64,000 bases of DNA, taken from NCBI RefSeq assembly GCF_032854445.1, contig NC_088300.1, forward strand, positions 77,491,966-77,555,965, in the 5' to 3' direction. The DNA comes from Liolophura sinensis. Its lineage: Eukaryota > Mollusca > Polyplacophora > Chitonida > Chitonidae. The notes beneath the pieces were generated by a model. The model searched no databases. It saw nothing but the letters and a program-made list of their open reading frames with translations, and had not been told where the DNA came from. Below, piece after piece: positions 20,871 through 32,700 of the stretch; the first letter of the stretch is position 1, and every line of letters begins with the position of its first letter. Made by a program: the position numbers and the translations under genes.

Positions 20871-22104
20871 GTTGGATGACCGCTCTCAGCTGACCTTTGA
20901 CATGCCATTTAAGTGCTTGTCACATGACTGTCATACATCGAAAAGCGTCTGCTCGTGGAAACAGGAAGTTGTTAGACCAAATTTGTTGTGTGTGCTTTGG
21001 TCGACCGGCTACAGGTATAAACAGAACAATGGCACCATAATCGAACGTAGCCAATGGTTGTGAAATACTCAAAACCACGGGAAATGTTATAAACGTGAGC
21101 TTGTGCAACCTGTGGTGAAAGCGAAAATGCCGACAAAATGTCATTTACAAAATTTACTCAGATTACAAAACGATTGTGTGTATTTACTACCTCCAAACAT
21201 GGTGGGGTATATTTAACTGTCATATTAGCTGATAGGTAATGTACAGGATGAACCATATAAATTACATGGACGTCACGTATTTCAGATGATGTAGTGCAAT
21301 TAATTTAAGTCTGTTTTCAACAATTTCTGATACTGGTACAGTAATCTGTCAGTATCTAGGCATGTACCTATTGAAGTAGCAAGTCAAATATCAGAAATTT
21401 AATTTAACTGAACTAATGTACATTTAGCCCTTTTATTGTTCATCTTTTACCGAAACATCAAATACAATGTACCAGCACCCATGCGTAAAGACATGTGTAT
21501 TTACATTATATTACCATGAGTCATGGTCTCAGCTGGTCACAATTAATTTTAAATGTGTTGAAGGTTCAAAGTCAAAGCGCAGGTCTCAAAACTGGTTATT
21601 CCACACCCTTTACAGAGATTTACTTGTTTAATTAATGTTATGTCATCAGTGTTAATTGTAGAAAAACGTCAGCGTTAATTTTTAGTTTTTGTCTCTGAGC
21701 CGCACATCAACCTTTTACATGTAAAAGCTCTGATGTCTACTGATATTTTGTTTATTTCCTATGTTGGGTTTTTTCTGCTGATGTAGTGATATTAGAACCA
21801 TATACATGAGCTGATATCATTTTGTTTTCATTCACAGATTTCTTACTTTTTGCCTCACTTGTCAGTGTTCATTGTTAGTTCATCTAGATGGACTCGCTAT
21901 GTTGTTAGTTTATTTCATGTAAAGTGATTACACTTTAGTAAGTGTGAAGAATGAATATAAATGATACCCTCAGATTCTGGTACATATATATTGAATTAAT
22001 ATTTTCTGGTTTAGATTGATATACATGCAGAGCAAAGAGAGGTAAATCTGACTGAATGTTGTGACGGACCTGTATCATTCTTTGGATTGGCCTTTAGTGT
22101 TACA
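20871..22104. promoter_or_regulatory. Shared intergenic region between divergent synaptojanin and CTBS
   Basis: About 1.2 kb separates the two start codons, so both promoters and 5' UTRs must lie here or immediately inside. The part nearest synaptojanin (20640-21060) is the least AT-rich and has several CpGs. I see no convincing TATA box placed for either gene. The function is inferred from position only. Confidence 0.5.
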
Positions 22105-22224
22105 ATGCATGCCTGCATCTGTGGCTGGGTGTTCAGTCTTCTGATGTGTGTTGTTGTCTGCTCTGGTTGCCCCTGTGAAGATCCATCACTTTGTCAACCA
22201 ATCACAGCTATACCTAAGAAAGAG
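22105..22224 (+). CDS. CTBS: CTBS exon 1 (signal peptide)
   Basis: This ATG gives an immediate hydrophobic signal sequence, then CPCEDPSLCQPITAIPKKE. Donor AAAGAG|GTGATA. Confidence 0.85.
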
Positions 22225-25200
22225 GTGATACATTAATAATTATACTATGTACAAAGATTTCTACTGTGGGCATTTTGACTTCTTGAGACATTAAGATTTT
22301 AATTTAGCTCAGTTGAGTTGTGTGCATTTCTCTCTTTTTTTATTTTATTTTTTTTTTATTGTTGGTAACACCTAATATGTAAGATATCATTAGCTGAAAA
22401 ACAATCAAATAAATAAATATATCTGGTGCAATATCAGTATATTATGTATTATAAGAACATTTCTTAGATTTATTTGATAGCAAGATTTGCTTTTAGCATG
22501 TTGTGATGTGAGCTAATTTGGTAGCAGTGTATTGTGGGCATGCTACACACAGAATGAGAGCGCAACTTGTAAAGAAGCAACAAAACAATTCCAGACTGAA
22601 CCCGGGACAGTATTTTTTCTCCTGACTTCCAGGTGTTCGTATTCTCCGTGACAGATTTATCAGATGTCTGGAGTAAATATGATTGGGCTGTGGTGACAAC
22701 TGTTGTTACTGCAGGATATGTGGATGACCAGCTGATGTGCCTGGCGCATAGTAAAGGGGCAAGAATTGTAACCATAGGTAAGGAGCATATCTCAGGTGTG
22801 TGTGAAGAACTATTGGCAGTATGTTACAGCTGGCTCATGTTTTATACTTAAAAGGAAAAGACCTTTAAAAATGGAAGTAGGCAGCCTGAAATAGACCACT
22901 TAAACCCATGCATAAATATACTTTTATTTATTTTTTTAGATTTTTGTGAAAAGAGTTAAAGGTGCTCAAACATTTGAATTCTAAGGTGGGCTTTATGGAC
23001 CATATTATCAGAGTTTGGGAATTATGACATCACAATAAGTTTTTCCAACTCTAATCAGGACATTGAGTGTTGGAATAACTCTTCATACCCATGAGTAAAA
23101 GATTACTGAAAAAATAATGGCCCCAAAAATTCCTTTCTTCTGGTGAACATCAGGAAAAAAAAGGTGATGTGACATCAGAGTTGCTAGATACCGTCAATAT
23201 GGCTCATAAAGCTCACCATGGTAGTCAAATATTTGGATGCCTTTCAATGCTCTTAAACAAAAATCTGAAAAAATAAATGAAAGTATTTTTTGTGTTGTCT
23301 ATACGATGAACCTTACTTCACATTTTGGCTTTCTTTTACTTTAATTATCAGAATGGTGAACTTCAGATGTGGATATTTAAGTTTCTTCAAGGCATTATCC
23401 ACAGATTAAATCCTGATTCATTTAATAATTTAAACTGGGAAATTATCGACAAATTTATGACAGCAGTACATTATGCTTATGTAAACTTTGTAGTACAGAA
23501 TATTCCTGATCACGTCATCAACTATGTTACCTTGCAGTGATTCAAATCATCAAATAACTGTGTTCACACTGGGCTGTATTTCTTATTTCAGTAAACTTCA
23601 GCCCAACAAAGGAACTGGCAAACAGTACCCTAAGGGACAAGTGGGTGGCAAAGCAAGTGACCTTAGTTCAGAAGCATTTCCTCGATGGTGTCAATTTTGA
23701 TTTTGAAGATGAAATCCCTAGGGACAAGCCAGATTACAGAGATGGATATACTTCACTGGTGGCAGAAACGAGGAAAGCTCTTAAAGCTCTAAACCCATAC
23801 ACACAGGTGAAATTACAGATTAATTTCAACTCTTCAGGATATGTCTAAACTGCTGTATATCTCAAGCTTTTTTGTATATGGAAAAGGCTGATTTAGGGTG
23901 ATATGTACCTGTGTATGTAAGTATATGAAAGTTTTGTTGTATAAATCTGTGGATTAATTAATTTTATTCCATAAATGTTGGATTGTTCAGGTAACCGTGG
24001 ATGTAGCCTGGTCTCCGGCCCACATTGACTCACGATACTATGATTACCGTGGCCTGGCACTGGCCTCAGATTTTCTCTTTGTGATGTCATATGATGAGAG
24101 AAGCCAGATCTTTGGAGCGTGTGTTGCTGCTGCTAATTCTGGCTATACTACCACGCTTTCAGGTAAAGACAAAAACTTTTACAACTATTGCCAGGAATTT
24201 AAGCGAATCCAAGTGTACATCTGAATCAAAAGTTATTAAAAGTATTGTCATTGTCTTTTCTTTAAAGGTGAACTGTAAAGGGCTTTGTTCAAAAACTGAA
24301 TGTTATCAGAGTAAATACATGGTGACGATTGTACGACATATTTCTGTCATTTTGTATGTCAGTTAGAGTACAGGCACAATTTGTGGCTTATGTTTCAGAT
24401 ATTCATATTTTTCCTGAGAGATCTAGGCAGAGAATCATATAAAAATAATTCCTATATCCTTTAATCTTCCATGTATAATGTATCAGATTCATCATTATCA
24501 ATACCTGACTTCAGTATTATGGTTGAAGTCTTAAGCATTCATCTATATTTCTGTGTGCAGATAATTTTAGTATGAATCAAAAACTTTTTGTGGTATGTTA
24601 CCCTAATTCTTCGACCTTTTTAACTGTCTCTGCAAGTAATATTTTGAAACATTCTGAGAGAACTATGGGGTGTAGAGCATCATTTTCACAATAATTACAT
24701 GCGTAAATTTCACTGAAAAAAGGCTTTGGTGGTTGAAAAGATAGAAGATTTACAGTAATTGTAATTTGTGGTCTGAAATCTATTTCAACAGGCTTGATGT
24801 TATATTTGGATGTACTAAAAGTAGGTGCCTCAAAGTTGGTGCTGGGAGTTCCATGGTACGGGTACGACTATCCTTGTACCAAGCTTTATTCGGTAAGGAG
24901 TATGTCTTAATCATTTTTGATCATTCACACACTTTTTTGGTACACTTTCAAATAATTTGGTATAAAAACCCCAAAATATCACATGTGTAATATTAACATG
25001 AACTGATAGGAGCACTCCAGCTTTCCTTTTTTTAAATAGTTTTAAACCTGACGTTGGACTGGGAAATTGCACATTCTCTCGCTCTGTTTGTGAGACCTCA
25101 ATCATATTTAGTGGTCAACAATGCCCATGGTGTCATTTGCACAGTCTTATGATCATAGAAGACCACCTTTCTTCTATCAGTATGTGTGCATATCTGTATG

Positions 25201-27376
25201 TCACGTGTGAAATTTCATTCAGTAAATGTCCAAAGGTTGGTGGAATATGGCCTACCCTGGACACTTAGATTTTCTCCACCTGTTAAACTGCATGATTGTA
25301 CAAGTGAAAATGAATCCACATCATACGAGTGAAAATGATTCTTAAGTATGCCATTAAACAAATTAAATAAATAAATAAATAGAGTTCAGGAAATGAACCA
25401 CGAATGAACACAAAAAAAGTACCAGCAGAACAAGAATATCATGAAATGTACTCCGTACTGTCGTATCGTCATTTAGTTTGCCACCAGTGTATACAATGAG
25501 CATATTATGTGATATGTTTAGATAATGAAGTTTTGGTGGTTTTCTGTTGGTAGAACAACACTTGTGAAATTCCACATTACCCATTTAGAGGTGTAAATTG
25601 CAGTGATGCTGCGGGTCGGCAATACAACTACAACATTGTTATTGAAACGTTGAAGAACTCAACTACAGGAAGGCTTTGGGATGAAAATTCAAAGTCACCT
25701 TATTTCAACTTTAAGGTATTCTATTCCTCGCTGTTTGTTAAGGCTGGGTATGTTATTCTGAAAAATGTTTTGAGTATAATTAGATTACAGCTGGAGCTGT
25801 GATTCATAGCATGGTATCAAACTTGGACACTCACACTCATGGACACTAACTTGACCATCAAAACGGTCTATGTTATGTCTGTGTATGTCAAGTTTTTATA
25901 CCTGAAAGGTTCTTCTGAAGATCTGTTTCAGTTTTTACAAACTAACAAAACCCAGGTTGGGTCATACCATAGACTTAAAAAATACTTGTTGCTGTCTACC
26001 TTGGTGCTCAGCATTGAGAGGATAGAGCAAGGAAACAGGACTGGTTGATGTGGTGTCAGTATAGTGTGGCTGGTTGATCTGGTGTCAGTATAATGTGGCT
26101 GGATGGTGTCTTTGGCCTGATACTTCAGTGGACATGGACCTGCCCTGCCACAAGAAGACAAGATGTATGTACACACACCTAAAGACTCCTTGTCGTCATA
26201 TGACTGAGAAATTGTTAATGATGCAAAATCCCAAGCGTACAATCAAACTGACAAAGTTTTCAAAATCATGAAGTCTTTACTCTATTCTCGATCAACTATC
26301 ACATTCACATGAATATGTTTTCGTTGTCACCCAAACTGGATAGAAGGAGCTGATTGTAGTTAGAGGGCACCAACAAGATGGTGGGTTCAATCCGGGCCTA
26401 GGGCAGGGAATATGGAGATCACCCACTCTCCTTGTTCAAGGGTATTAATGACCACAAGCAATCAGTGGAGCTGCTGCTGCTGCAGCTATCTGCACTGTCT
26501 TGCGCTGACCACTTATCTACAATCAGTATTGTATTCTTACATCAATACATGCGTCACACTTGGGAAAGTTGGTCAGGTACGTACCAAATGACGGTAGTTT
26601 TACACTGTGCACTGGAGTTGCCACCACCCATAAACTGACCAGATCTTTATTGTAGAAGAAAGAAAATGAAGTATGGAGCTTAACACACTCTGAGAAAGCA
26701 ACCCATGGTCATAGCTAACTGCACAGATCCACGACTGCAGACAAAGGGATACTACTCTGCCGTTATGTTGTATCTGGCACGGTGAAAAAATGTTTCAGAA
26801 ATTTCTGTACCTGGATCCAGATCAGTACTAAAAATGGATCTATGCCCATCCATAATTATTTCTGTAAAGTTGCTGACAGAAAGACAGACAAGCAAAAGTC
26901 AAAACCGCAAAAACATAACTTTTTTGGTTATGTAAGTAAACTGGAAAGCAGTTATCATAGCCTTAAACCTGCTGTGTTTCTAAATCATACTTCATCAGTT
27001 GGTGTATTATTCTTTACATAACCTTGATGAAATGGAAATTGTATTTGAAAAAAGTTAGACCTTCAAGCTTCACATGCACCATCAAACATTTAATCCGTTT
27101 AAAAATCTACAAATTCTGTTTGTACCTTGCCTGTGATCTAGTACAGACTCACTGAAGGACTGAACTGATTTGCTTTCACAGAGCACAACAGATGACCAGA
27201 TGCACCAGATGTGGTATGATGATCCAGAGAGTTTGACCATCAAGTATAAACTGGTGACCACGCTGAACCTGAGAGGAGCGGGTATGTGGCAGGCTGATGC
27301 TCTGGACTACTCAAATACAACTCAAGCAGCAGAACAACGCAAACAAATGTGGAAGGCGATCTCCACCATCCTGTAA
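22105..27376 (+). CDS. CTBS: Di-N-acetylchitobiase (lysosomal GH18), complete in 7 exons, 369 aa
   Basis: Chitobiase cleaves the reducing-end GlcNAc of the di-N-acetylchitobiose core during lysosomal breakdown of Asn-linked glycoproteins. The seven exons join in phase to 1,110 nt including the stop; the human protein is 385 aa. A signal peptide is visible (MHACICGWVFSLLMCVVVCS), followed by CPCEDPSLCQPI as in vertebrate CTBS. The GH18 catalytic motif is DGVNFDFE (120-127) with the acid/base Glu at 127. FVMSYDERSQI, LGVPWYGYDYPC, FRGVNCSDAAGRQ and LRGAGMWQADALDYS are also conserved. It lies head-to-head with synaptojanin. Introns hold a dispersed repeat (22880-23345 and 24598-24760) and a SINE (26340-26660). 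Confidence 0.95.
22633..22777 (+). CDS. CTBS: CTBS exon 2
   Basis: Acceptor TTCCAG|GTGTTC, donor CATAG|GTAAGG. Encodes VFVFSVTDLSDVWSKYDWAV and MCLAHSKGARIVTI, the first GH18 barrel strands. Confidence 0.95.
22880..23345 (+). repeat. Dispersed repeat family, copy 1 (CTBS intron 2)
   Basis: About 450 bp aligns in the same orientation with 53200-53635. Shared blocks include TTCTGGTGAACATCAG, CATCAGAGTTGCTAGATA, CATGAGTAAAAGATT and GATGAACCTTACTTCA. No ORF. Probably an interspersed element of unknown class. Confidence 0.8.
23592..23806 (+). CDS. CTBS: CTBS exon 3 (GH18 catalytic motif)
   Basis: Acceptor ATTTCAG|TAAACT, donor ACACAG|GTGAAA. Encodes QKHFLDGVNFDFEDEIP, containing the catalytic Glu, then YRDGYTSLVAETRKALKAL. 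Confidence 0.96.
23991..24162 (+). CDS. CTBS: CTBS exon 4
   Basis: Acceptor GTTCAG|GTAACC, donor TTTCAG|GTAAAG. Encodes VTVDVAWSPAHIDSRYYDYR and ASDFLFVMSYDERSQIFGAC. Confidence 0.96.
24598..24760 (-). repeat. Dispersed repeat family, inverted partial copy (CTBS intron 4)
   Basis: The reverse complement matches 53645-53880, sharing TACTGTAAATCTT, CTTTTCAACCAC, TTTTTTCAGTG and GAAGAATTAGGGTA with internal gaps. It therefore appears to belong to the same composite element as the other two copies. Confidence 0.7.
24792..24892 (+). CDS. CTBS: CTBS exon 5
   Basis: Acceptor TCAACAG|GCTTGA, donor TATTCG|GTAAGG. In the phase set by exon 4 it reads GLMLYLDVLKVGASKLVLGV then PWYGYDYPCTKLYS; LVLGVPWYGYDY is diagnostic for CTBS. 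Confidence 0.9.
25554..25715 (+). CDS. CTBS: CTBS exon 6
   Basis: Acceptor TTGGTAG|AACAAC, donor TTTAAG|GTATTC. Encodes NNTCEIPHYPFRGVNCSDAA GRQYNYN and ends SPYFNFK. A second AG at about 25588 would remove NNTCEIPHYPF, so the upstream acceptor fits the family better. Confidence 0.88.
26047..26104 (+). repeat. 29-bp direct duplication
   Basis: GTTGATSTGGTGTCAGTATA followed by RTGTGGCTG occurs twice in tandem. Non-coding. Confidence 0.7.
26340..26660 (+). mobile_element. tRNA-derived SINE-like element (CTBS intron 6)
   Basis: A B-box-like GGTTCAATCC occurs near 26387, and a downstream body contains CCACCACCCATAAACTGACC, resembling molluscan SINE central regions. The boundaries are approximate. 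Confidence 0.5.
27182..27376 (+). CDS. CTBS: CTBS exon 7 (C-terminus and stop)
   Basis: Acceptor TTCACAG|AGCACA. Encodes HQMWYDDPESLTIKYKL and LNLRGAGMWQADALDYSNTT, ending MWKAISTIL then TAA. Confidence 0.95.
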   Translation, partial: STTDDQMHQMWYDDPESLTIKYKLVTTLNLRGAGMWQADALDYSNTTQAAEQRKQMWKAISTIL

Positions 27377-27875
27377 CGTTTTTTTGAAAGTCCAGTGTCA
27401 TGCAAGAATTTAAATCCTAATTTCCATAATAGCCTATGAAAAGAACTTACCTCTTCTAATTTCTTGTTTTTGCATTATTACATCTAAATGCTTTTTGTAG
27501 TGTAAAATATTTTGTTTTGTAAGCATATTTTTTTTAATTATGATATGGAGATATTATTTGTTTTAACATCCATATTTATGATAAATGTAAATCTACACAT
27601 CAACCAACAGTGTTGTGATGTTGTTTTTCCTCGCTAGCCACGAACCTGATTGCAATCATATACCAGCAAGTGATTGAGCATGGCATTACCAATCATCCAA
27701 GCAGATAGTTCTTCCCAATAGCGTACATTGCAAGGTAAAAACAGAGATGTTTCTCTTGGATATTTCCTGCTTTTCTGGAAGAGTATATACCTTTGAATGC
27801 TTGACTTTTATTTGAGACACTCTATTTAATCCAACTAATGTCGTACTCAAGAATTTTTAACTTCACTGGATATAT
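27377..27875. other. CTBS 3' flank
   Basis: AT-rich sequence after the CTBS stop, presumably including its 3' UTR. I see no canonical AATAAA close to the stop and nothing else recognisable. Confidence 0.4.
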
Positions 27876-27879
27876 AATG

Positions 27880-28000
27880 ATGGTCAGGTTTACACCTGAA
27901 CACTGCAGTGCCTGGAGTAAACCACCAGCCTTCTCTAGGTCCCCGACTTAAACCACAGCCAAAGCAGCAACAGCTGGATTTGAACATGCAACCTCCTGTT
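27880..28000 (-). mobile_element. SINE-like fragment
   Basis: On the minus strand it begins with a B-box-like GTTCAAATCC, then AGTCGGGGACCTAG and GTGTAAACCTGACC. It abuts the 46-bp array, so the array may have arisen from its end. Confidence 0.45.
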
Positions 28001-28003
28001 GCC

Positions 28004-28648
28004 AAGGAGCTGATAGTTGCAGCAACCCAGTGAGGCACTCGCCAATGCCACGGAGCTGATAGTTGCAGCGACCCAGTGAGGCACTCACCAATGCCAAGGA
28101 GCTGATAGTTGCAACGACCCAGCGAGGCACTCACCAATGCCAAGAAGCTGATAGTTGCAGCGACCCAGTGAGGCACTCACCAATGCCAAGGAGCTGATAG
28201 TTGCAGTGACCCAGTGAGGCACTCACCAGTGTCAAGGAGCTGACAGTTGCAACGACCCAGCGAAGCACTCATGAATGCCAAGGTGCTGATAGTTGCAGCA
28301 ACCCAGTGAGGCACTCACCAATGCCAAGGAGCTGATAGTTGCAGTGACCCAGTGAGGCACTCACCAATGCCAAGGAGCTGATAGTTGCAGCCAGCCAATG
28401 AGACACTCACCAATGCCAAGGAGCTGATAGTTGCAGCAAGCCAATGAGACACTCACCAATGCCAAGGAGCTGATAGTTGCTGCAAGCCAATGAGACACTC
28501 ACCAATGCCAAGGAGCTGATAGTTGCAGTGACTCAGTGAGGCACTCACCAATGCCGAGGAGCTGATAGCTGCAGCAAGCCAGTGAGACACTCACCAATGC
28601 CAAGGAGCTGATAGTTGCAGCAAGCCAATGAGACACTCACCAATGTTA
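28004..28648. repeat. 46-bp minisatellite, about 14 copies, downstream of CTBS
   Basis: Unit AATGCCAAGGAGCTGATAGT then TGCAGCGACCCAGTGAGGCACTCACC in full. Left-hand units carry GACCCAGTGAGGC and several right-hand ones carry AAGCCAATGAGAC, a clustered subtype. Confidence 0.95.
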
Positions 28649-28659
28649 AAGAGTTGTGT

Positions 28660-29095
28660 CATGGATTACGTGGACATGATGGTAGACACTTGGCAGTCCT
28701 ATTGGTACATGGCATATCTTATTGGAACAGTTCACTGTCTACACCAGATTAATCAGAAAAAGATACACTATGTATCCATTAGATCCACTGATTAACTTCC
28801 CCATGGTGAAGAATACAGGTCACTCTGAGAAAGGACTTAAGCTGCACCGTTGGCAATATTTTGATCTTTATTTTGTCATCATCAAGATTATTGTTAGCCT
28901 GCGTACACTAGTACGTGTTCCACTTTTCAATGGTAATGTTGTACAAGATGCTGACATGTTCACCATAGCTTCTACAAGAATGTCACTTCCCGGTTGGAAG
29001 AAACCACTTAAAAGGGTGAATGCCAAGATGATTTGCTGGAAAGTAATCATCTGGTGATTATCACTTGTTTTGCTTATTTCATGCTGGATTTCATG
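28660..29095. other. Intergenic stretch, nothing recognised
   Basis: A 111-aa plus-strand ORF (28722-29057) is open, but I recognise no family, and it has no splice or context support. I leave it as non-coding. Confidence 0.3.
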
Positions 29096-29100
29096 CAGGG

Positions 29101-29793
29101 GCTAGTTTCATAAAGCACACTTAGTTGAGTAAGCAATTAACTACCATTACACACTTGCTCTGCGGGTCATTCATCCTAGGTGCCCACTGGTTTACTAGCG
29201 GATCATAGGTGTTTAAGTGACGTATTAATTTTTCAGATTTGATTTAAAAATTGGCTGTTGCACTCACTGGAATTTGAAATTGGATGGCTATGTCCGTAGT
29301 CCAGCTCTGTACCATGTGAGCTATTGGGTATTTCTCATGTGCTACTGTTAGTATAAGCACTAGAAAGCTGGTCCTGTTACACCCATCTAGGCAGGCAGGT
29401 TAGGCTATCATCATACCATCGCAGGCCTACTATCTTTTCTTGTTACTGACACTTTTCCACAACAACAAATAAAATAATTTATTTAAAGCAGTACATAATA
29501 TATTGCTGAGGATCAAACTCTGCTGGTAAAGTTTATGTGGTAAACCCATGCAGTTTGTCACTGTATCATGTGTAATGGATAACATCTTAGGAGCTTCATT
29601 TAAGATCACATCAATATCACCAGTAGTGAAAGGGCTTTGCGACATCTGTGACACAAGACGGCCCCGGCTGGTTGATTGTCTAGCTTGAACATCTCAACCT
29701 CAAGTGGTAACTGTAACTGACAACGTATGTTATAGAAATATAGTGCACTCAGCCATGGGCTACTTAAAACTAAGTAAACTTCACGAAACCAGC
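29101..29793. mobile_element. Non-autonomous DNA transposon candidate with about 35-bp terminal inverted repeats
   Basis: The left end GCTAGTTTCATAAAGCACAC matches the reverse complement of the right end (GCTGGTTTCGTGAAGTTTAC), and similarity continues as TTAGTTGAGTAAG / TTAGTTTTAAGTAG. The interior of about 620 bp has only short ORFs of no recognised kind. The age is suggested by about 75-80% arm identity. No clear target-site duplication. Confidence 0.6.
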
Positions 29794-29799
29794 AGCACG

Positions 29800-32700
29800 A
29801 AATTTATTGTGCTGCCCCAGAATGAGGGAAATTCCACACCAAAGACGCCAGGCAAAATGTTCCACCCACTCTGATTATACTGATACCAGGTCTACCATTG
29901 TTTTGGGCTTTCATGTACTTTGCGCTGAGTGCCAAGTCAGGGAGAGTACCAAGACTGATGATATTATATAGAAGGTCTTTATAATATGAATGACCCAACA
30001 CAGGATGAACTTGGGTCTCTCATCTGCAAAGGCAGACATCCCATCCATGACAGTTTCCAACAGGTCCAGCAAGATGTGAATTGCCTGTTTTATTTTTCTC
30101 CTTTCCAGATAATCAACAGTCAAACTAATGTACATGAAATAATCCCATTTATTTAAACTTAACACCGCCGACTTTTCAATGTTACGAGTGCATTACCACA
30201 ACAATGCAAGAATATGTCCTTCAGATCAACATTAAAGAGAAAAAGTATTATTGTATAAGATTTGCACTGATGCCAAAAACTGTTACACTGGAAATACACA
30301 ATTGATTGGAGATGACATATCAGTAAAGGTGGATACTAATATGATTGGCATTCAGTCGGACGGCCATGATGAACAGATCTAATCAAACAATCCAAATCGC
30401 TGCTGGTATTTTCAATCATACAGTGATCAAAACATCATACAAGTAACATATGATAAATCCTAACCAATCTGTTAACATGGTGCATCAGACAGAAACATAT
30501 GTAAACATGTGGCAAAACAGATTTGTTCTGTATGATGCGCACACTTGCAGACTTCTTCACACACTAATGTGCAATACTTTACCAGTATATACTGATGTGT
30601 GTTTCTTGGTGTACAGAACGTCAAAAGGCTAGGATACTGGCCAAGGGTTTCAATCTGCGAGTGTTAAGTAGACAATGGATACTGGTACACTAATACAGTA
30701 ATATCTGATCAAAACCGACATCTTGGAGCAATGATCATCAATCAATCTGCACCGAAACTAGGAGTTTTCAAAATGTACTTTTTGCTTTAAAAACTTAAAT
30801 CAAAGCTAATTGCATGATTGTTAATGGTATCTCTGAATTATACAATCATTTCAGCTCTGTAAAAAAAAGTTTTTTAAGATATTGACGAAAAAAGCTTCTA
30901 AATAGAGAACTGATCATAACTTTTCAGCTAAACAGATGAGCGGTTTCAATGTTTGTATTTATCAGGCATTCAAATTGAAAAAAATTTTCTAAAGCTCTAT
31001 ACGTGTACATCAGCATTTAGAGTTGCATGTTCTGCATGTCATCTTTACAAATAGTCTGCATTCTCAGTTTTTTTTTACAATGAGACAAATTAAATACACC
31101 TGGGTATAAAACACTATCATTTAATACATTTACAACATAGACCAGATAACAAAATACAGCAAAATCAATTGTAGCCCTTACCATTACTATTTCGCACCTA
31201 CTATTACTGTATATCCTCCAGCACAAGAACACACTAATTACTTTTATTTTTTGGCCTTTCTGTTCAATCTTATTTACATCAAAAATCAAGAACAAACCTC
31301 CAAAGACTAGTCAAATATTGAGAAATAAAATACACACTTTTGCCTAACAAATATATTTGCCAATTTAAGTATTACATCAAATGATCAAATACCTCAGTGG
31401 TCTAGCTCAATCCACAAACAATGACTTCCCTGTATCCATTCTAATGGCTGGAAATGTTTCTAATCAGTCTGTTGTATGGGGTAACACACGGGAGTTTAGC
31501 AGAAGCTCCTGCTGAAATCCCCACTTGAACCGAAGTTTGTCCAGCAAACCTTTGCACTTTACTCTGACTGCCTAGCATTACTTTAACTTTAACAAGAGCA
31601 CAAGCCTTACTCCACACTAGCCAAAAGAACATTAACCTTGTACACTTCCATATATCTATGCACCGTGTCAACTTGATAGACAATGTACCCCACCTACATA
31701 CATGCCCCGCCGGAATCTGGAAAACTCTAATGCAAGATAGCAAGCAGCACCCCACCTCCCCACGAAAAAGCATTGCTGGGAAATCACATATTTCTTATCA
31801 GATATAACTCAGTTGTTATTTCACTTCTTCAATCTACATCGCAGTAATCTACACTGACCATTCCAAAGAACTGCTATTACGTGCTACCATGAGACCAAGT
31901 CTGTAACCCAATGCTATGTAGCTAAGGTATACAAGAGTGATACAGATATCTGTACATACTTTTGGTAATGAGAGTAAGCTGTGCTTCTTATACAATACTA
32001 AAGGCAACTTTCAACTGCTATTCGTTAGCAAAACAAAATAATACCATGTGACTCGTGTTTTATCATTCCACACAAAGACAGAATCCTGGGCATTTACCAC
32101 AGCCGGGTTTTGCAAACTGAGACACAGTAACTTTTAATACTAATTCCCACTTGCAGCTGCACAATTCAAATCCAGATAACTGTGCAATGTGCTTTGTTAA
32201 AAAAAAATTAACATCACTGGCTGTTTTCCAGTGCTACTAAAAATTCACACACAAATACGAGTATATATTACTCTGTAATATGCAGTTTTCTAGTTACGCC
32301 ATTACGACAACAGAATGACGTCTCCGTGCAAAAAGACGTCGCCACTATACAGCACAGTAGGGCTACTTGCCTATCCTTTAACATGGCAGTGATCGTGTTT
32401 AGATCAAAGAACATCATGTTTTGTGCAATATTGGGGGGAACGCTAATTCACCCCTTCAGACAACACAATTCAGAAGATCAGTGTAATCCTTTCAATTACT
32501 TCTCTATATTCTATATACCACCCCATGATAAAATTACCAGATTGGCCCTACCGTGCCGTAAAGTGACAACGTCATGTCATAAAGGGACATCACTCTGTAG
32601 TCATAACGTCATATCTCGAAACAAGCGTATTAAACCCAGTGCATGCTCAAATTATTTATATGTTATATTCCACTGTATATGGACATAGTTTTTTGTGAGT

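Noticed and set aside
28722-29057. 111-aa plus-strand ORF
   Set aside because: No similarity to a known family by eye, no conserved neighbours, and AT-biased composition.
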